27,774 nucleotides of DNA from an uncultured Clostridia bacterium. GTDB taxonomy: Bacteria; Bacillota; Clostridia; Tissierellales; Peptoniphilaceae. A program made the position numbers and the translations under genes. Position 1 is the first letter of the stretch. Each line of letters opens with the position of its first letter. Below are positions 15,546-22,114 of the stretch, piece after piece. The notes beneath the pieces were generated by a model. The model was not told where the DNA came from and did no database searches. It worked only from the letters and a program-made list of their open reading frames with translations. The DNA lies in NCBI GenBank assembly GCA_945916025.1, contig CAMEGD010000004.1, forward strand, positions 1 through 27,774, read 5' to 3'.

Positions 15546-15991
15546 TGATTAAAGATAATATTAAAACTTTATTTTTCTATTTTTTAATATTAATTTTAAA
15601 CTTTTTACTATTAAATCTAATTTATTTCTTTAGTGAAAGTAATGTTTATAATGTAACTTTATATCTTAAGTTTTTAATATTGTTAATTTTCTTATTAGTT
15701 TTTTTTCTTTACGGAAAGCTTACTAGTAGAAAGGGATTAATAAGAGATATTTCTACCTTTTTATTTACAGGTTTTTTTTGCTTAGTATTATTTCTATTAG
15801 GAAATTTAGCTGGTGGTATTAATTTTACAGATATTACAAATATAGTTACTTTGCTAAGTGTTATTTTTTTAAGTCCTATATTGCTAATAGAAATTATATT
15901 GAAACTTGATTTTACTTTAGTAAACTTATTGATTATTTTAGGGTATTTTTCTTTAATAATAGGTCTAGGTAGACAATTTAGTAAAAGGTAG
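15545..15991 (+). CDS. Unknown five-helix membrane protein
   Basis: I do not recognise this 148-residue protein. It is strongly hydrophobic with about five predicted helices (9-29, 38-57, 70-90, 96-119 and 123-143), short charged loops (GKLTSRKGLIRD) and a basic C-terminus (GRQFSKR), which by the positive-inside rule places that end in the cytoplasm. Its ATG shares one base with the apbE stop (TAATG), so it is almost certainly co-translated with apbE; a link to flavinylation or flavin supply is possible but only inferred. It has a run of Phe/Leu/Ile codons and no motif I can name. It ends the six-gene operon. Confidence 0.75.
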   Translation: MIKDNIKTLFFYFLILILNFLLLNLIYFFSESNVYNVTLYLKFLILLIFLLVFFLYGKLTSRKGLIRDISTFLFTGFFCLVLFLLGNLAGGINFTDITNIVTLLSVIFLSPILLIEIILKLDFTLVNLLIILGYFSLIIGLGRQFSKR

Positions 15992-16011
15992 ATAATATTA
16001 AACTTTGGCAA

Positions 16012-16130
16012 AGCTGAAAAATAGATTTTTATTTTTAATATATAGAATAAAGTTTCTTATGATCTTTCTAACAAGATAATAGTAGGGTAGTTTAGTTATA
16101 AAAAAAAGTAGATTATAGCATTTTTCAGCT
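16012..16130. repeat. 11-bp perfect inverted repeat in a convergent intergenic region
   Basis: AGCTGAAAAAT (16012-16022) and ATTTTTCAGCT (16120-16130) are perfect inverted copies separated by 97 bases. The right copy covers the loop and inner right arm of the terminator hairpin at 16101-16145. I see no target-site duplication or transposase. Confidence 0.5.
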
Positions 16131-16145
16131 AAAATCTACTTTTTT
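16100..16145. terminator. Bidirectional intrinsic terminator
   Basis: AGTAGATT (16107-16114) pairs with AATCTACT (16133-16140). An inner TAGC/GCTA stem and an 8-base loop complete the hairpin. It is flanked on the left by a run of A (16100-16107) and on the right by a run of T (16140-16145), so it works on both strands. It separates the apbE operon from the convergent minus-strand pair. Confidence 0.92.
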
Positions 16146-16155
16146 ATATTACCAT

Positions 16156-17343
16156 TTATTCACTTGCAAAATTATCAAAATATCCTTGGACAAGAATTAC
16201 AGGTGTTCCTTTATCTCCACTACCTGACATTAAGTCACAAAGAGAACCTATTAAGTCTGTTATTTGTCTAGGAGTAGTTCCTAATGATTCCGCTCTACCA
16301 AATAAGTCTTGGTCTTTTGCGTAAATCTTTTGTTTTATAAGATTAACAGCTTCCTCACCATAAACATTTTCTAGTTCTGTATCTGCTATATATTTAATCT
16401 TTATTTCATTTGGTATTCCCTTTAGTCCATCTGTAAAGGCAGGTGATACTACAGGGTCTGCTAGTTCCCAGATTTTGCCAACAGGGTCTTTTAGAGCGCC
16501 ATCACCGTAAATCATAACTTCGACTTTTACATTATATTTATCTATTAGTTTTTGCTGTAATTCGTCAATGTACTTTTTGCCATCCCTAGGAAAAAGTTTT
16601 AATTCTTCTGCAGATGCAAGGTTTGAACCAAGTACACCAAAATCAGTGTTATAGCCGCTGCCATTGATAGATTGACTTAATACATCAGTAAGAGAGTATA
16701 CAATCTTACCCCCTGCATTTTCAATTAATCTTTTTGTTCTCTTTCTTGTGTGAATATCAGCAACTAAAATTTGATCTGTATAGTTCAAAATTACTCTTGG
16801 GTCATTTGCAAAGATAATTTCTAAGTTATCTCCACCAATATCCTTATACATTTTCACATAATCAATACCAGTAAATTCATGATAGATTTCTTCACCAAAT
16901 AATTCTCTATATTCTTTTTCAGTTAATACTTTATCATAGGGATTAATATTAAGTTCATCTAGTCTATCCAGGCTCATTAAGTGATTTCCCACTTCATCAG
17001 AAGGATATGAAAGTAAAAGTGTAATTTTTTTACCACTTTCAACAATACCTTTTAGAATTATTGAAAATCTATTTCTACTTAATATTGGAAATACTAGACC
17101 AATATGATCACCTGTAAATTTTTGCTTGACATCATCAGCTATATCTTTAGTAGTTGCATAATTTCCTTGAGCTCTTGCTACTAATGACTCAGTAATACCT
17201 ACAACATCTTTATCATGTAATTTGATGTTTTCTGCTTCAATAGCCTTATTTAAAGATTCAAATACTATTTGTACTAAGTTGTCTCCCTCTTTTACTATTG
17301 GTGTTCTTATTCCTCTAGCGACAGTTCCTTGAGTTCTACTCAT
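16156..17343 (-). CDS. CofE-like (F420-0:gamma-L-glutamate ligase family) protein
   Basis: The 395-residue product resembles the CofE/FbiB ligase family, which in archaea and actinobacteria adds glutamate to coenzyme F420 in a GTP-dependent reaction. It begins with a family-like segment, GTVARGIRTPIVKEGDNL, and continues with KLHDKDVVGITESLVARAQGNYAT. Later parts have NGSGYNTDFGVLGSNLAS and VEVMIYGDGALKDPVGKIWELADPVVSPAF. It is longer than archaeal CofE (about 250), with additional sequence in the first half. No F420 biosynthesis gene is visible, and this kind of Firmicute is not known to use F420, so the substrate is open. Its ribosome site (AAAGGAA) lies in the end of the upstream folate gene, two bases away, implying co-translation. 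Confidence 0.75.
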   Translation of the reverse strand: MSRTQGTVARGIRTPIVKEGDNLVQIVFESLNKAIEAENIKLHDKDVVGITESLVARAQGNYATTKDIADDVKQKFTGDHIGLVFPILSRNRFSIILKGIVESGKKITLLLSYPSDEVGNHLMSLDRLDELNINPYDKVLTEKEYRELFGEEIYHEFTGIDYVKMYKDIGGDNLEIIFANDPRVILNYTDQILVADIHTRKRTKRLIENAGGKIVYSLTDVLSQSINGSGYNTDFGVLGSNLASAEELKLFPRDGKKYIDELQQKLIDKYNVKVEVMIYGDGALKDPVGKIWELADPVVSPAFTDGLKGIPNEIKIKYIADTELENVYGEEAVNLIKQKIYAKDQDLFGRAESLGTTPRQITDLIGSLCDLMSGSGDKGTPVILVQGYFDNFASE

Positions 17344-17345
17344 AA

Positions 17346-17909
17346 TTAGTTCCTTTCTTTAGTTGCGATTTCAGTTACTATTTTATCCACTGGGACATCA
17401 TGGCTTTGAGGGTCAACAGAATCAATTATTTGGAAATCAAAACAAATACCTACTAATTTTGCAGATATTCTTTCATTGCTCAAATACTTATCATAGTATC
17501 CTCCACCATAACCAATTCTATAGAAATCCATATCAAAAATCAAGCCTGGGACTAAAATTAAATCTAAGTTTTTAGGATCTACAATTTCAATTTTATCTTC
17601 TGGTAAAGAAAGTATATTATAAAAACCTACTTCTAAATCATCAAAATTTTTTAAAGAAACTGCGTGCATTTGGTTATTTTCAATATGAGGAATATAGACT
17701 TCTTTTCCATTTAATATTGAATTTTTGATGAAATCATGTGTATAAATTTCTGAACCAAAGCTAACAAAGACAAATATTTTTTTTGCTTTTATATAATTCT
17801 CATCTGCTGAAAGTCTCTCGAATACTTGATTTGACATTTTTAAACGAAGTTCTTTAGAAAGTTCACCTCTTTTTCTCATCATTTCCTTTCTCATCAACTT
17901 CTTGTCCAT
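17346..17909 (-). CDS. 5-formyltetrahydrofolate cyclo-ligase
   Basis: This cytoplasmic enzyme (MTHFS, YgfA/FAU1 family) converts 5-formyl-THF to 5,10-methenyl-THF with ATP, returning a stored or inhibitory folate to one-carbon metabolism. The 187-residue product has the basic N-terminus KKLMRKEMMRKRGEL, the substrate segment FVSFGSEIYTHDFI, and the family signature LILVPGLIFDMDFYRIGYGGGYYDKYL followed by GICFDFQIIDSVDPQSHDVPVDKIVTE. The length is normal. The ATG has GGGAGGAAG upstream. It is the first gene of a two-gene minus-strand unit with the CofE-like protein and is transcribed divergently from ftsE. Confidence 0.94.
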   Translation of the reverse strand: MDKKLMRKEMMRKRGELSKELRLKMSNQVFERLSADENYIKAKKIFVFVSFGSEIYTHDFIKNSILNGKEVYIPHIENNQMHAVSLKNFDDLEVGFYNILSLPEDKIEIVDPKNLDLILVPGLIFDMDFYRIGYGGGYYDKYLSNERISAKLVGICFDFQIIDSVDPQSHDVPVDKIVTEIATKERN

Positions 17910-17938
17910 AGCTTCCTCCCACTTTTAATTTTACCTTA

Positions 17939-17951
17939 ATTATACTATAAT
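17939..17951. promoter_or_regulatory. Divergent -10 boxes for the folate gene and ftsE
   Basis: TATAAT reads on the plus strand at 17946-17951 (33 bases before ftsE) and on the minus strand at 17944-17939 (30 bases before the folate gene). Each is well placed for its gene, giving short leaders. Neither has a strong -35 at 16-18 bases. Because the boxes nearly touch, the two promoters probably exclude each other. Confidence 0.5.
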
Positions 17952-17983
17952 ATTTAAATGAATATACTCCAAAAGGTGAAATA

Positions 17984-18670
17984 ATGATTAGATTTGAAAA
18001 TATTTATAAAAAATACGATAATGGTGTAGTTGCCTTAGATGGAATTGACCTTAATATAAAAAAAGGTGAATTTATTTTTATTGTTGGAGCAAGTGGGGCT
18101 GGTAAATCTACCCTTTTAAAGTTATTAACAAGGGAAGAACTTCCAACAAGGGGCAATGTTTTTTTTGAAAACACCAACATAACAAAATTGAGCAGAAGAC
18201 AGGTTCCTTTTTATAGAAGAAAATTAGGTGTTGTCTTTCAAGATTTTAAATTATTAAACAATAAAACTGTCTTTGAAAATGTTGCTTATGCTTTGGAAAT
18301 AATAGGGACTAATCGTAACGAAATAAAAAGAAGAGTTCCAATAGTATTATCATTAGTAAATCTAAATGACAGAGCAAATTCTTATCCTACTGAATTATCT
18401 GGAGGAGAGTCACAAAGAGTAGCTATAGCTAGGGCAGTAGTTAATAATCCCAAACTTCTTATGGCTGATGAACCAACAGGTAACTTAGATATTGATACTG
18501 CATTTGAAATTATGGAAATCTTAGAAAATATAAACAAAAAGGGAACTACTATTTTAATGGCGACCCATGCCAAAAATATTGTGGACCAATATAATAAGAG
18601 AGTTATTAACATAAAAAATGGACAAATAATTAGAGATGAAATTGGAGGCTATTATAGTGAGGAAGTTTAG
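17984..18670 (+). CDS. ftsE: Cell division ATP-binding protein FtsE
   Basis: FtsE is the ATPase of FtsEX, which controls peptidoglycan hydrolases during division or elongation rather than transporting a solute. The 228-residue product has Walker A GASGAGKST (35-43), Q-loop VVFQDFKLL, signature LSGGESQR, Walker B LLMADEPTGNLD and the switch histidine in ATHAKNIV. The length is normal. AAAAGGTG precedes the ATG. Its 3' end overlaps ftsX. Followed by ftsX and an M23 peptidase, it heads a wall-hydrolysis operon. Confidence 0.96.
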   Translation: MIRFENIYKKYDNGVVALDGIDLNIKKGEFIFIVGASGAGKSTLLKLLTREELPTRGNVFFENTNITKLSRRQVPFYRRKLGVVFQDFKLLNNKTVFENVAYALEIIGTNRNEIKRRVPIVLSLVNLNDRANSYPTELSGGESQRVAIARAVVNNPKLLMADEPTGNLDIDTAFEIMEILENINKKGTTILMATHAKNIVDQYNKRVINIKNGQIIRDEIGGYYSEEV

Positions 18671-19556
18671 ATCTTTAAAAACTATGCTGGCTAATGGTTT
18701 TACTAGTATATGGAGAAATAAAGGAATTGGCCTAGTTTCTACTCTTACCATTTTATCAGTTATGCTTTTAGTTGGTATTTTATTATTGGCTGTTTTAAAT
18801 ATCAATGGATTCGTAAATTCTATAAATGACAGTTTGGATCAAATTGAAGTATTTTTATACGATGATACTACAGGTAGTGAAACTGAAGATTTAATAAACC
18901 AACTTAAGGTAAGGCCTGAAATAAAGCAAATAACCTATATATCAAAAGAGGAAGCTATTATTGATGCTAGAGATATGTTTGATGAAGAAAGCTACGTATT
19001 AGATGGACTTGAAAAAAATCCACTACCTGCTTCAATAAGAATAGAGCTAAATGATATAGATAAGGCTGAGGATTTAGTTAGTTTCATTAAGAAAAATGAA
19101 GGTGTTGAAACAATTAGATACTTCAAAGACTTAATACTGCAATTTTTAACTATTGATAAAGTTGTAAAATTTGGTGGTTTTTTTGCATTTGTAATAATAG
19201 TGTTATTGTCAATATTTGTAATATCTAATATAATAAAAGTGGCGATTTCTGCTAGGGGTAAAGAAATTGAAATTATGAAGTACGTAGGTGCTTCTGAATC
19301 CTTTATTAAAGGTCCTTTTATCATAGAAGGCTTATTTTACTCCTTATTTGGAAGTATATTGGCATTTTTAATATTAGGCTATTTGTATGGAACATTTACT
19401 AGTCTTTATGAAATACCAATTTATGAGTATGTATCATACAATATTATTGATTTTGCAGATATAGATTTTGATATCATTTTAATATTTATATCAATTGCAA
19501 TCGGAATAGGCGTAATAGGAAGTATAACTTCTATTAGAAAGTATTTGAAGGTGTAA
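18657..19556 (+). CDS. ftsX: Cell division permease-like protein FtsX
   Basis: FtsX is the membrane partner of FtsE; its extracellular loop binds and activates wall hydrolases or their coiled-coil activators. The 299-residue product has an N-terminal cytoplasmic part (FRSLKTMLANGFTSIWRNKGIG), a first helix at about 27-48, a large outside domain (about 50-165, LDQIEVFLYDD...) and three C-terminal helices with ARGKEIEIMKYVGASESFI, the FtsX/MacB-like core. I chose GTG at 18657, preceded by GGAGG (18644-18648, eight bases), over an ATG seven codons earlier; it overlaps ftsE by 14 bases and matches the usual family start. Confidence 0.95.
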   Translation: MRKFRSLKTMLANGFTSIWRNKGIGLVSTLTILSVMLLVGILLLAVLNINGFVNSINDSLDQIEVFLYDDTTGSETEDLINQLKVRPEIKQITYISKEEAIIDARDMFDEESYVLDGLEKNPLPASIRIELNDIDKAEDLVSFIKKNEGVETIRYFKDLILQFLTIDKVVKFGGFFAFVIIVLLSIFVISNIIKVAISARGKEIEIMKYVGASESFIKGPFIIEGLFYSLFGSILAFLILGYLYGTFTSLYEIPIYEYVSYNIIDFADIDFDIILIFISIAIGIGVIGSITSIRKYLKV

Positions 19557-19558
19557 GA

Positions 19559-20821
19559 TTGATTAAAGAAAAAATTAAAAAGATTTCTGTAGTAGCTGTG
19601 TGTGGACTAATTTTATGTCCAAGTTTAGTTACTGCAACTTCTGAAATTGAAGATTTAAAAAATGAAAGAACTCAGCTTGATGTACAAATTCAAGAACAAG
19701 AAACTGAAATTCAAGGAATTAACAACCAACTTGATAAAGTTGTAGGTGAAATTAAAGCCTTAGATTTCCAAATTAGCAAGTCCCAAAAAGAACTTGAAAA
19801 TTTGAATGTTCAAATTGCTCAGCTTGAACTAGATATTAAAAAAAATGAGGAAAATCTAGAGAAAGCAAGGGAATCTCTTGAAGCTAAACAAGATGAACTG
19901 AATACAAGAATTAGAGAACAATACAAAAGTGGAGATGTAATCTTTTTAGAAGTACTTATGGGTTCTTCTAGTGTAAAAGAAATGCTTACTAAGTTAGATA
20001 TAGTGGAAGATGTATTAAATCAAGACAAAGAACTATTAGACTTTACAAGTAAACAAATAAACTACATTGAAGAAACGGAAGAAAAACTTAGAAATCAAAA
20101 AGAAGAACTTCAAATAAAGCTAGATGTTGAAAAAATTAAAAAACAAGAGCTAGAAGCAGCTAATAATAAAAAAATAAGGTATATGGCAGTTTTAGAAGAA
20201 AACAGAATTGCTGCTGAATCCCAATATGATGAATTCATAAACTTAACTACATCTTTAGATCAAAAAATTGTTCAATTAGAAGAAGAATTAGAAGCTAAAA
20301 GAAAGGCTGAAGAAGAAGCTAGAAAGAAAGCTGAAGAAGCTAGAAGATTAGCAGCAGAACAAAGAAAGCAAAGTCTAAATGCTAGCAGTAATAACGGCTA
20401 TAGTGATTCTGAAATAGCCTCAGCTAGGGGAGAAGGAGGCCTTATATGGCCAGTATCATCTAGCTCAAGAATAAGTTCTTATTATGGATATAGAGTTCAT
20501 CCAATATTTAATACTAGAAAATTCCATGCAGGAATAGACATTCCAGCACCAACAGGATCAGCGATTTCTGCTGCAGAAAGTGGAATAGTTATTTATTCTG
20601 GTTGGCAAGGTGGATATGGAAATGTAGTAATGATTTCCCATGGCGACGGATTAGTTACTGTTTATGCTCACAATTCTGCTAATTTAGTTTCAGTTGGAGA
20701 TTATGTGGATGCTGGAGATACTATTTCTCTTTGTGGAAGTACAGGATATTCAACAGGTCCTCATTTACATTTTGAAGTTAGAATAAATGGAAGTACAGCA
20801 GACCCACTTAGTTTTTTATAG
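19559..20821 (+). CDS. Secreted M23 (LytM) peptidoglycan peptidase with coiled coil, EnvC-like
   Basis: The 420-residue protein has a signal peptide (about 1-27, ending in VTATS), a long coiled coil (about 28-265, two stretches rich in E, K, Q), a hinge of KAEEEARKKAEEARR repeats, and a C-terminal LytM zinc endopeptidase domain (about 295-420). The catalytic set is complete: H323 and D327 in FHAGIDI, H371 in YAHN, H402 and H404 in HLHFE. So unlike E. coli EnvC, it should cut peptide cross-links itself. Encoded two bases after ftsX, it is the likely partner of FtsEX. The start is TTG with AAGGTG five bases upstream. Confidence 0.92.
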   Translation: MIKEKIKKISVVAVCGLILCPSLVTATSEIEDLKNERTQLDVQIQEQETEIQGINNQLDKVVGEIKALDFQISKSQKELENLNVQIAQLELDIKKNEENLEKARESLEAKQDELNTRIREQYKSGDVIFLEVLMGSSSVKEMLTKLDIVEDVLNQDKELLDFTSKQINYIEETEEKLRNQKEELQIKLDVEKIKKQELEAANNKKIRYMAVLEENRIAAESQYDEFINLTTSLDQKIVQLEEELEAKRKAEEEARKKAEEARRLAAEQRKQSLNASSNNGYSDSEIASARGEGGLIWPVSSSSRISSYYGYRVHPIFNTRKFHAGIDIPAPTGSAISAAESGIVIYSGWQGGYGNVVMISHGDGLVTVYAHNSANLVSVGDYVDAGDTISLCGSTGYSTGPHLHFEVRINGSTADPLSFL

Positions 20822-20830
20822 GTAATAAGT

Positions 20831-22033
20831 ATGAAAAGAAAATTTAGTATCTTATTAGTTTTAGTGGCGATTCTTACAACAAATTTATTTTCATATAATT
20901 TCGGTAAATCTATAGGTGATGATAACTTAAATATTTTCGGAGACGTATCTGGGATAGATTCAAAACAAGAAGACAAACTTGTCCATTTAGAAAACTATAT
21001 TAATGAAAATTACCTTAGAGATGTATCTAAAGAGCAATTATATACTGGTCAATTAAAAGGGATGGTAGCATCCCTTGATGATCCATACTCTGTTTACCTA
21101 ACATCAGAAGAATTTGATGAACTTGTAGAAGATACTTCTGGTAAATTTTTTGGAATTGGTGTATATATAAATTCTTCAGATGGATATATCACCGTAGTAT
21201 CGCCAATTAGAAATACTCCAGCTGAAAGAGCTGGACTTCTTTCTGGAGACAGAATATTAAAAGTAGATGGTGTTGAGATTTCTGGGGATAATCCAGATGA
21301 AGCATCTAAGTTGATAAAGGGTGAAAAAGGTACTAAAATAACCTTAACTATTTTAAGAGAAGAAGATGGAAAACCTAAAACCTTTGACCTTGAAGTTGAA
21401 AGAGATGAAATAAACGTAACTACTGTAGAGTCTTCTTTTATAGAAGATGTTATATTTTATCTTAGCATTTCCCAATTCAATGAAAATACCTATAGTGAAT
21501 TCAAAAATGAAATTGGGAAAATTAAACCAACAACCAAAGGTATGATATTAGACTTAAGATCAAATCCAGGTGGAGTTTTAGACGTAACTACTCAAGTAGC
21601 AGATGAATTACTTCCAGAAGGTTTAGTGTATTATACTAAAACAAAATCAGGTCAAATTAGTGATAAAGGTAATTCTGATCCAGAATTCTTAGACTTACCT
21701 ATAGTTACATTAATAAACGGTGGAACAGCTAGTGCCTCAGAAATTGTATCTGGAGCCTTAAGGGATTATAAAAGGACAATTTTAGTAGGAGAGAAATCAT
21801 TTGGAAAAGGAGTTGTTCAAAGTATCAATAGATTTTCTAGCAATGATGGAATTAAGTTAACAATATCCGAGTATTTTACTCCAAAAGGGGTAGTAATACA
21901 AAACAAAGGAATAGAACCTGATGTTGAAGTTGCACTAGATGATAATACAACAATTATAGGAATAGATAACCTTGAAAATGACAATCAACTAAAACGAGGT
22001 ATCGAAGAACTAAAGAAAATGATTAATGAGTAG
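20831..22033 (+). CDS. S41 family carboxy-terminal processing protease (CtpA/CtpB-like)
   Basis: This exported serine protease of the C-terminal processing family has a signal anchor (about 5-25), an N-terminal helical region (EDKLVHLENYINENYL), a PDZ domain (about 95-190: GKFFGIGVYINSSDGYITVVSPIRNTPAERAGLLSGDRIL) and the S41 core with catalytic dyad S301 in GGTASASEIVSGAL and K326 in SFGKGVVQ. The length (400) is standard. It lies nine bases after the M23 gene with only a weak ribosome site. It may trim the hydrolase or other wall proteins; that is inference from position. A hairpin starts inside its stop codon. Confidence 0.94.
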   Translation: MKRKFSILLVLVAILTTNLFSYNFGKSIGDDNLNIFGDVSGIDSKQEDKLVHLENYINENYLRDVSKEQLYTGQLKGMVASLDDPYSVYLTSEEFDELVEDTSGKFFGIGVYINSSDGYITVVSPIRNTPAERAGLLSGDRILKVDGVEISGDNPDEASKLIKGEKGTKITLTILREEDGKPKTFDLEVERDEINVTTVESSFIEDVIFYLSISQFNENTYSEFKNEIGKIKPTTKGMILDLRSNPGGVLDVTTQVADELLPEGLVYYTKTKSGQISDKGNSDPEFLDLPIVTLINGGTASASEIVSGALRDYKRTILVGEKSFGKGVVQSINRFSSNDGIKLTISEYFTPKGVVIQNKGIEPDVEVALDDNTTIIGIDNLENDNQLKRGIEELKKMINE

Positions 22034-22055
22034 AGTCGACAATTTTGTCGGCTCT
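22032..22055 (+). terminator. Hairpin at the end of the ftsEX operon
   Basis: AGAGTCGAC (22032-22040) pairs with GTCGGCTCT (22047-22055), nine pairs with one G-U, with a 6-base loop. The following sequence is only moderately T-rich (ATTATTT), so termination may be partial. It overlaps the protease stop codon and ends five bases before the uvrB -35 box. Confidence 0.7.
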
Positions 22056-22060
22056 ATTAT

Positions 22061-22089
22061 TTGACATAAAAACATGCTTCGTATAAAAT
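22061..22089 (+). promoter_or_regulatory. Sigma-A-type promoter of uvrBA
   Basis: A perfect -35 TTGACA (22061-22066) is followed after 17 bases by TAAAAT (22084-22089). It lies 25 bases before the uvrB start and is overlapped at its right end by the SOS box. Confidence 0.85.
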
Positions 22090-22102
22090 AAACATATGTT
22101 CG
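22089..22102. promoter_or_regulatory. LexA/DinR-type SOS box at uvrB
   Basis: TAAACATATGTTCG matches the Gram-positive SOS consensus CGAAC-N4-GTTCG at 8 of the 10 defined positions. The right half is perfect and the left half has AAAC for GAAC, with an internal 10-base palindrome AACATATGTT. It starts at the last base of the -10 box and covers the expected transcription start, where a repressor would block uvrBA until DNA damage. Confidence 0.8.
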
Positions 22103-22114
22103 AAAGGAGTGGAA

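Noticed and set aside
20290..20370. Tandem repeat in the M23 gene
   Set aside because: The Glu/Lys/Ala-rich codons reflect a coiled-coil hinge; periods are irregular and it is common in such proteins.
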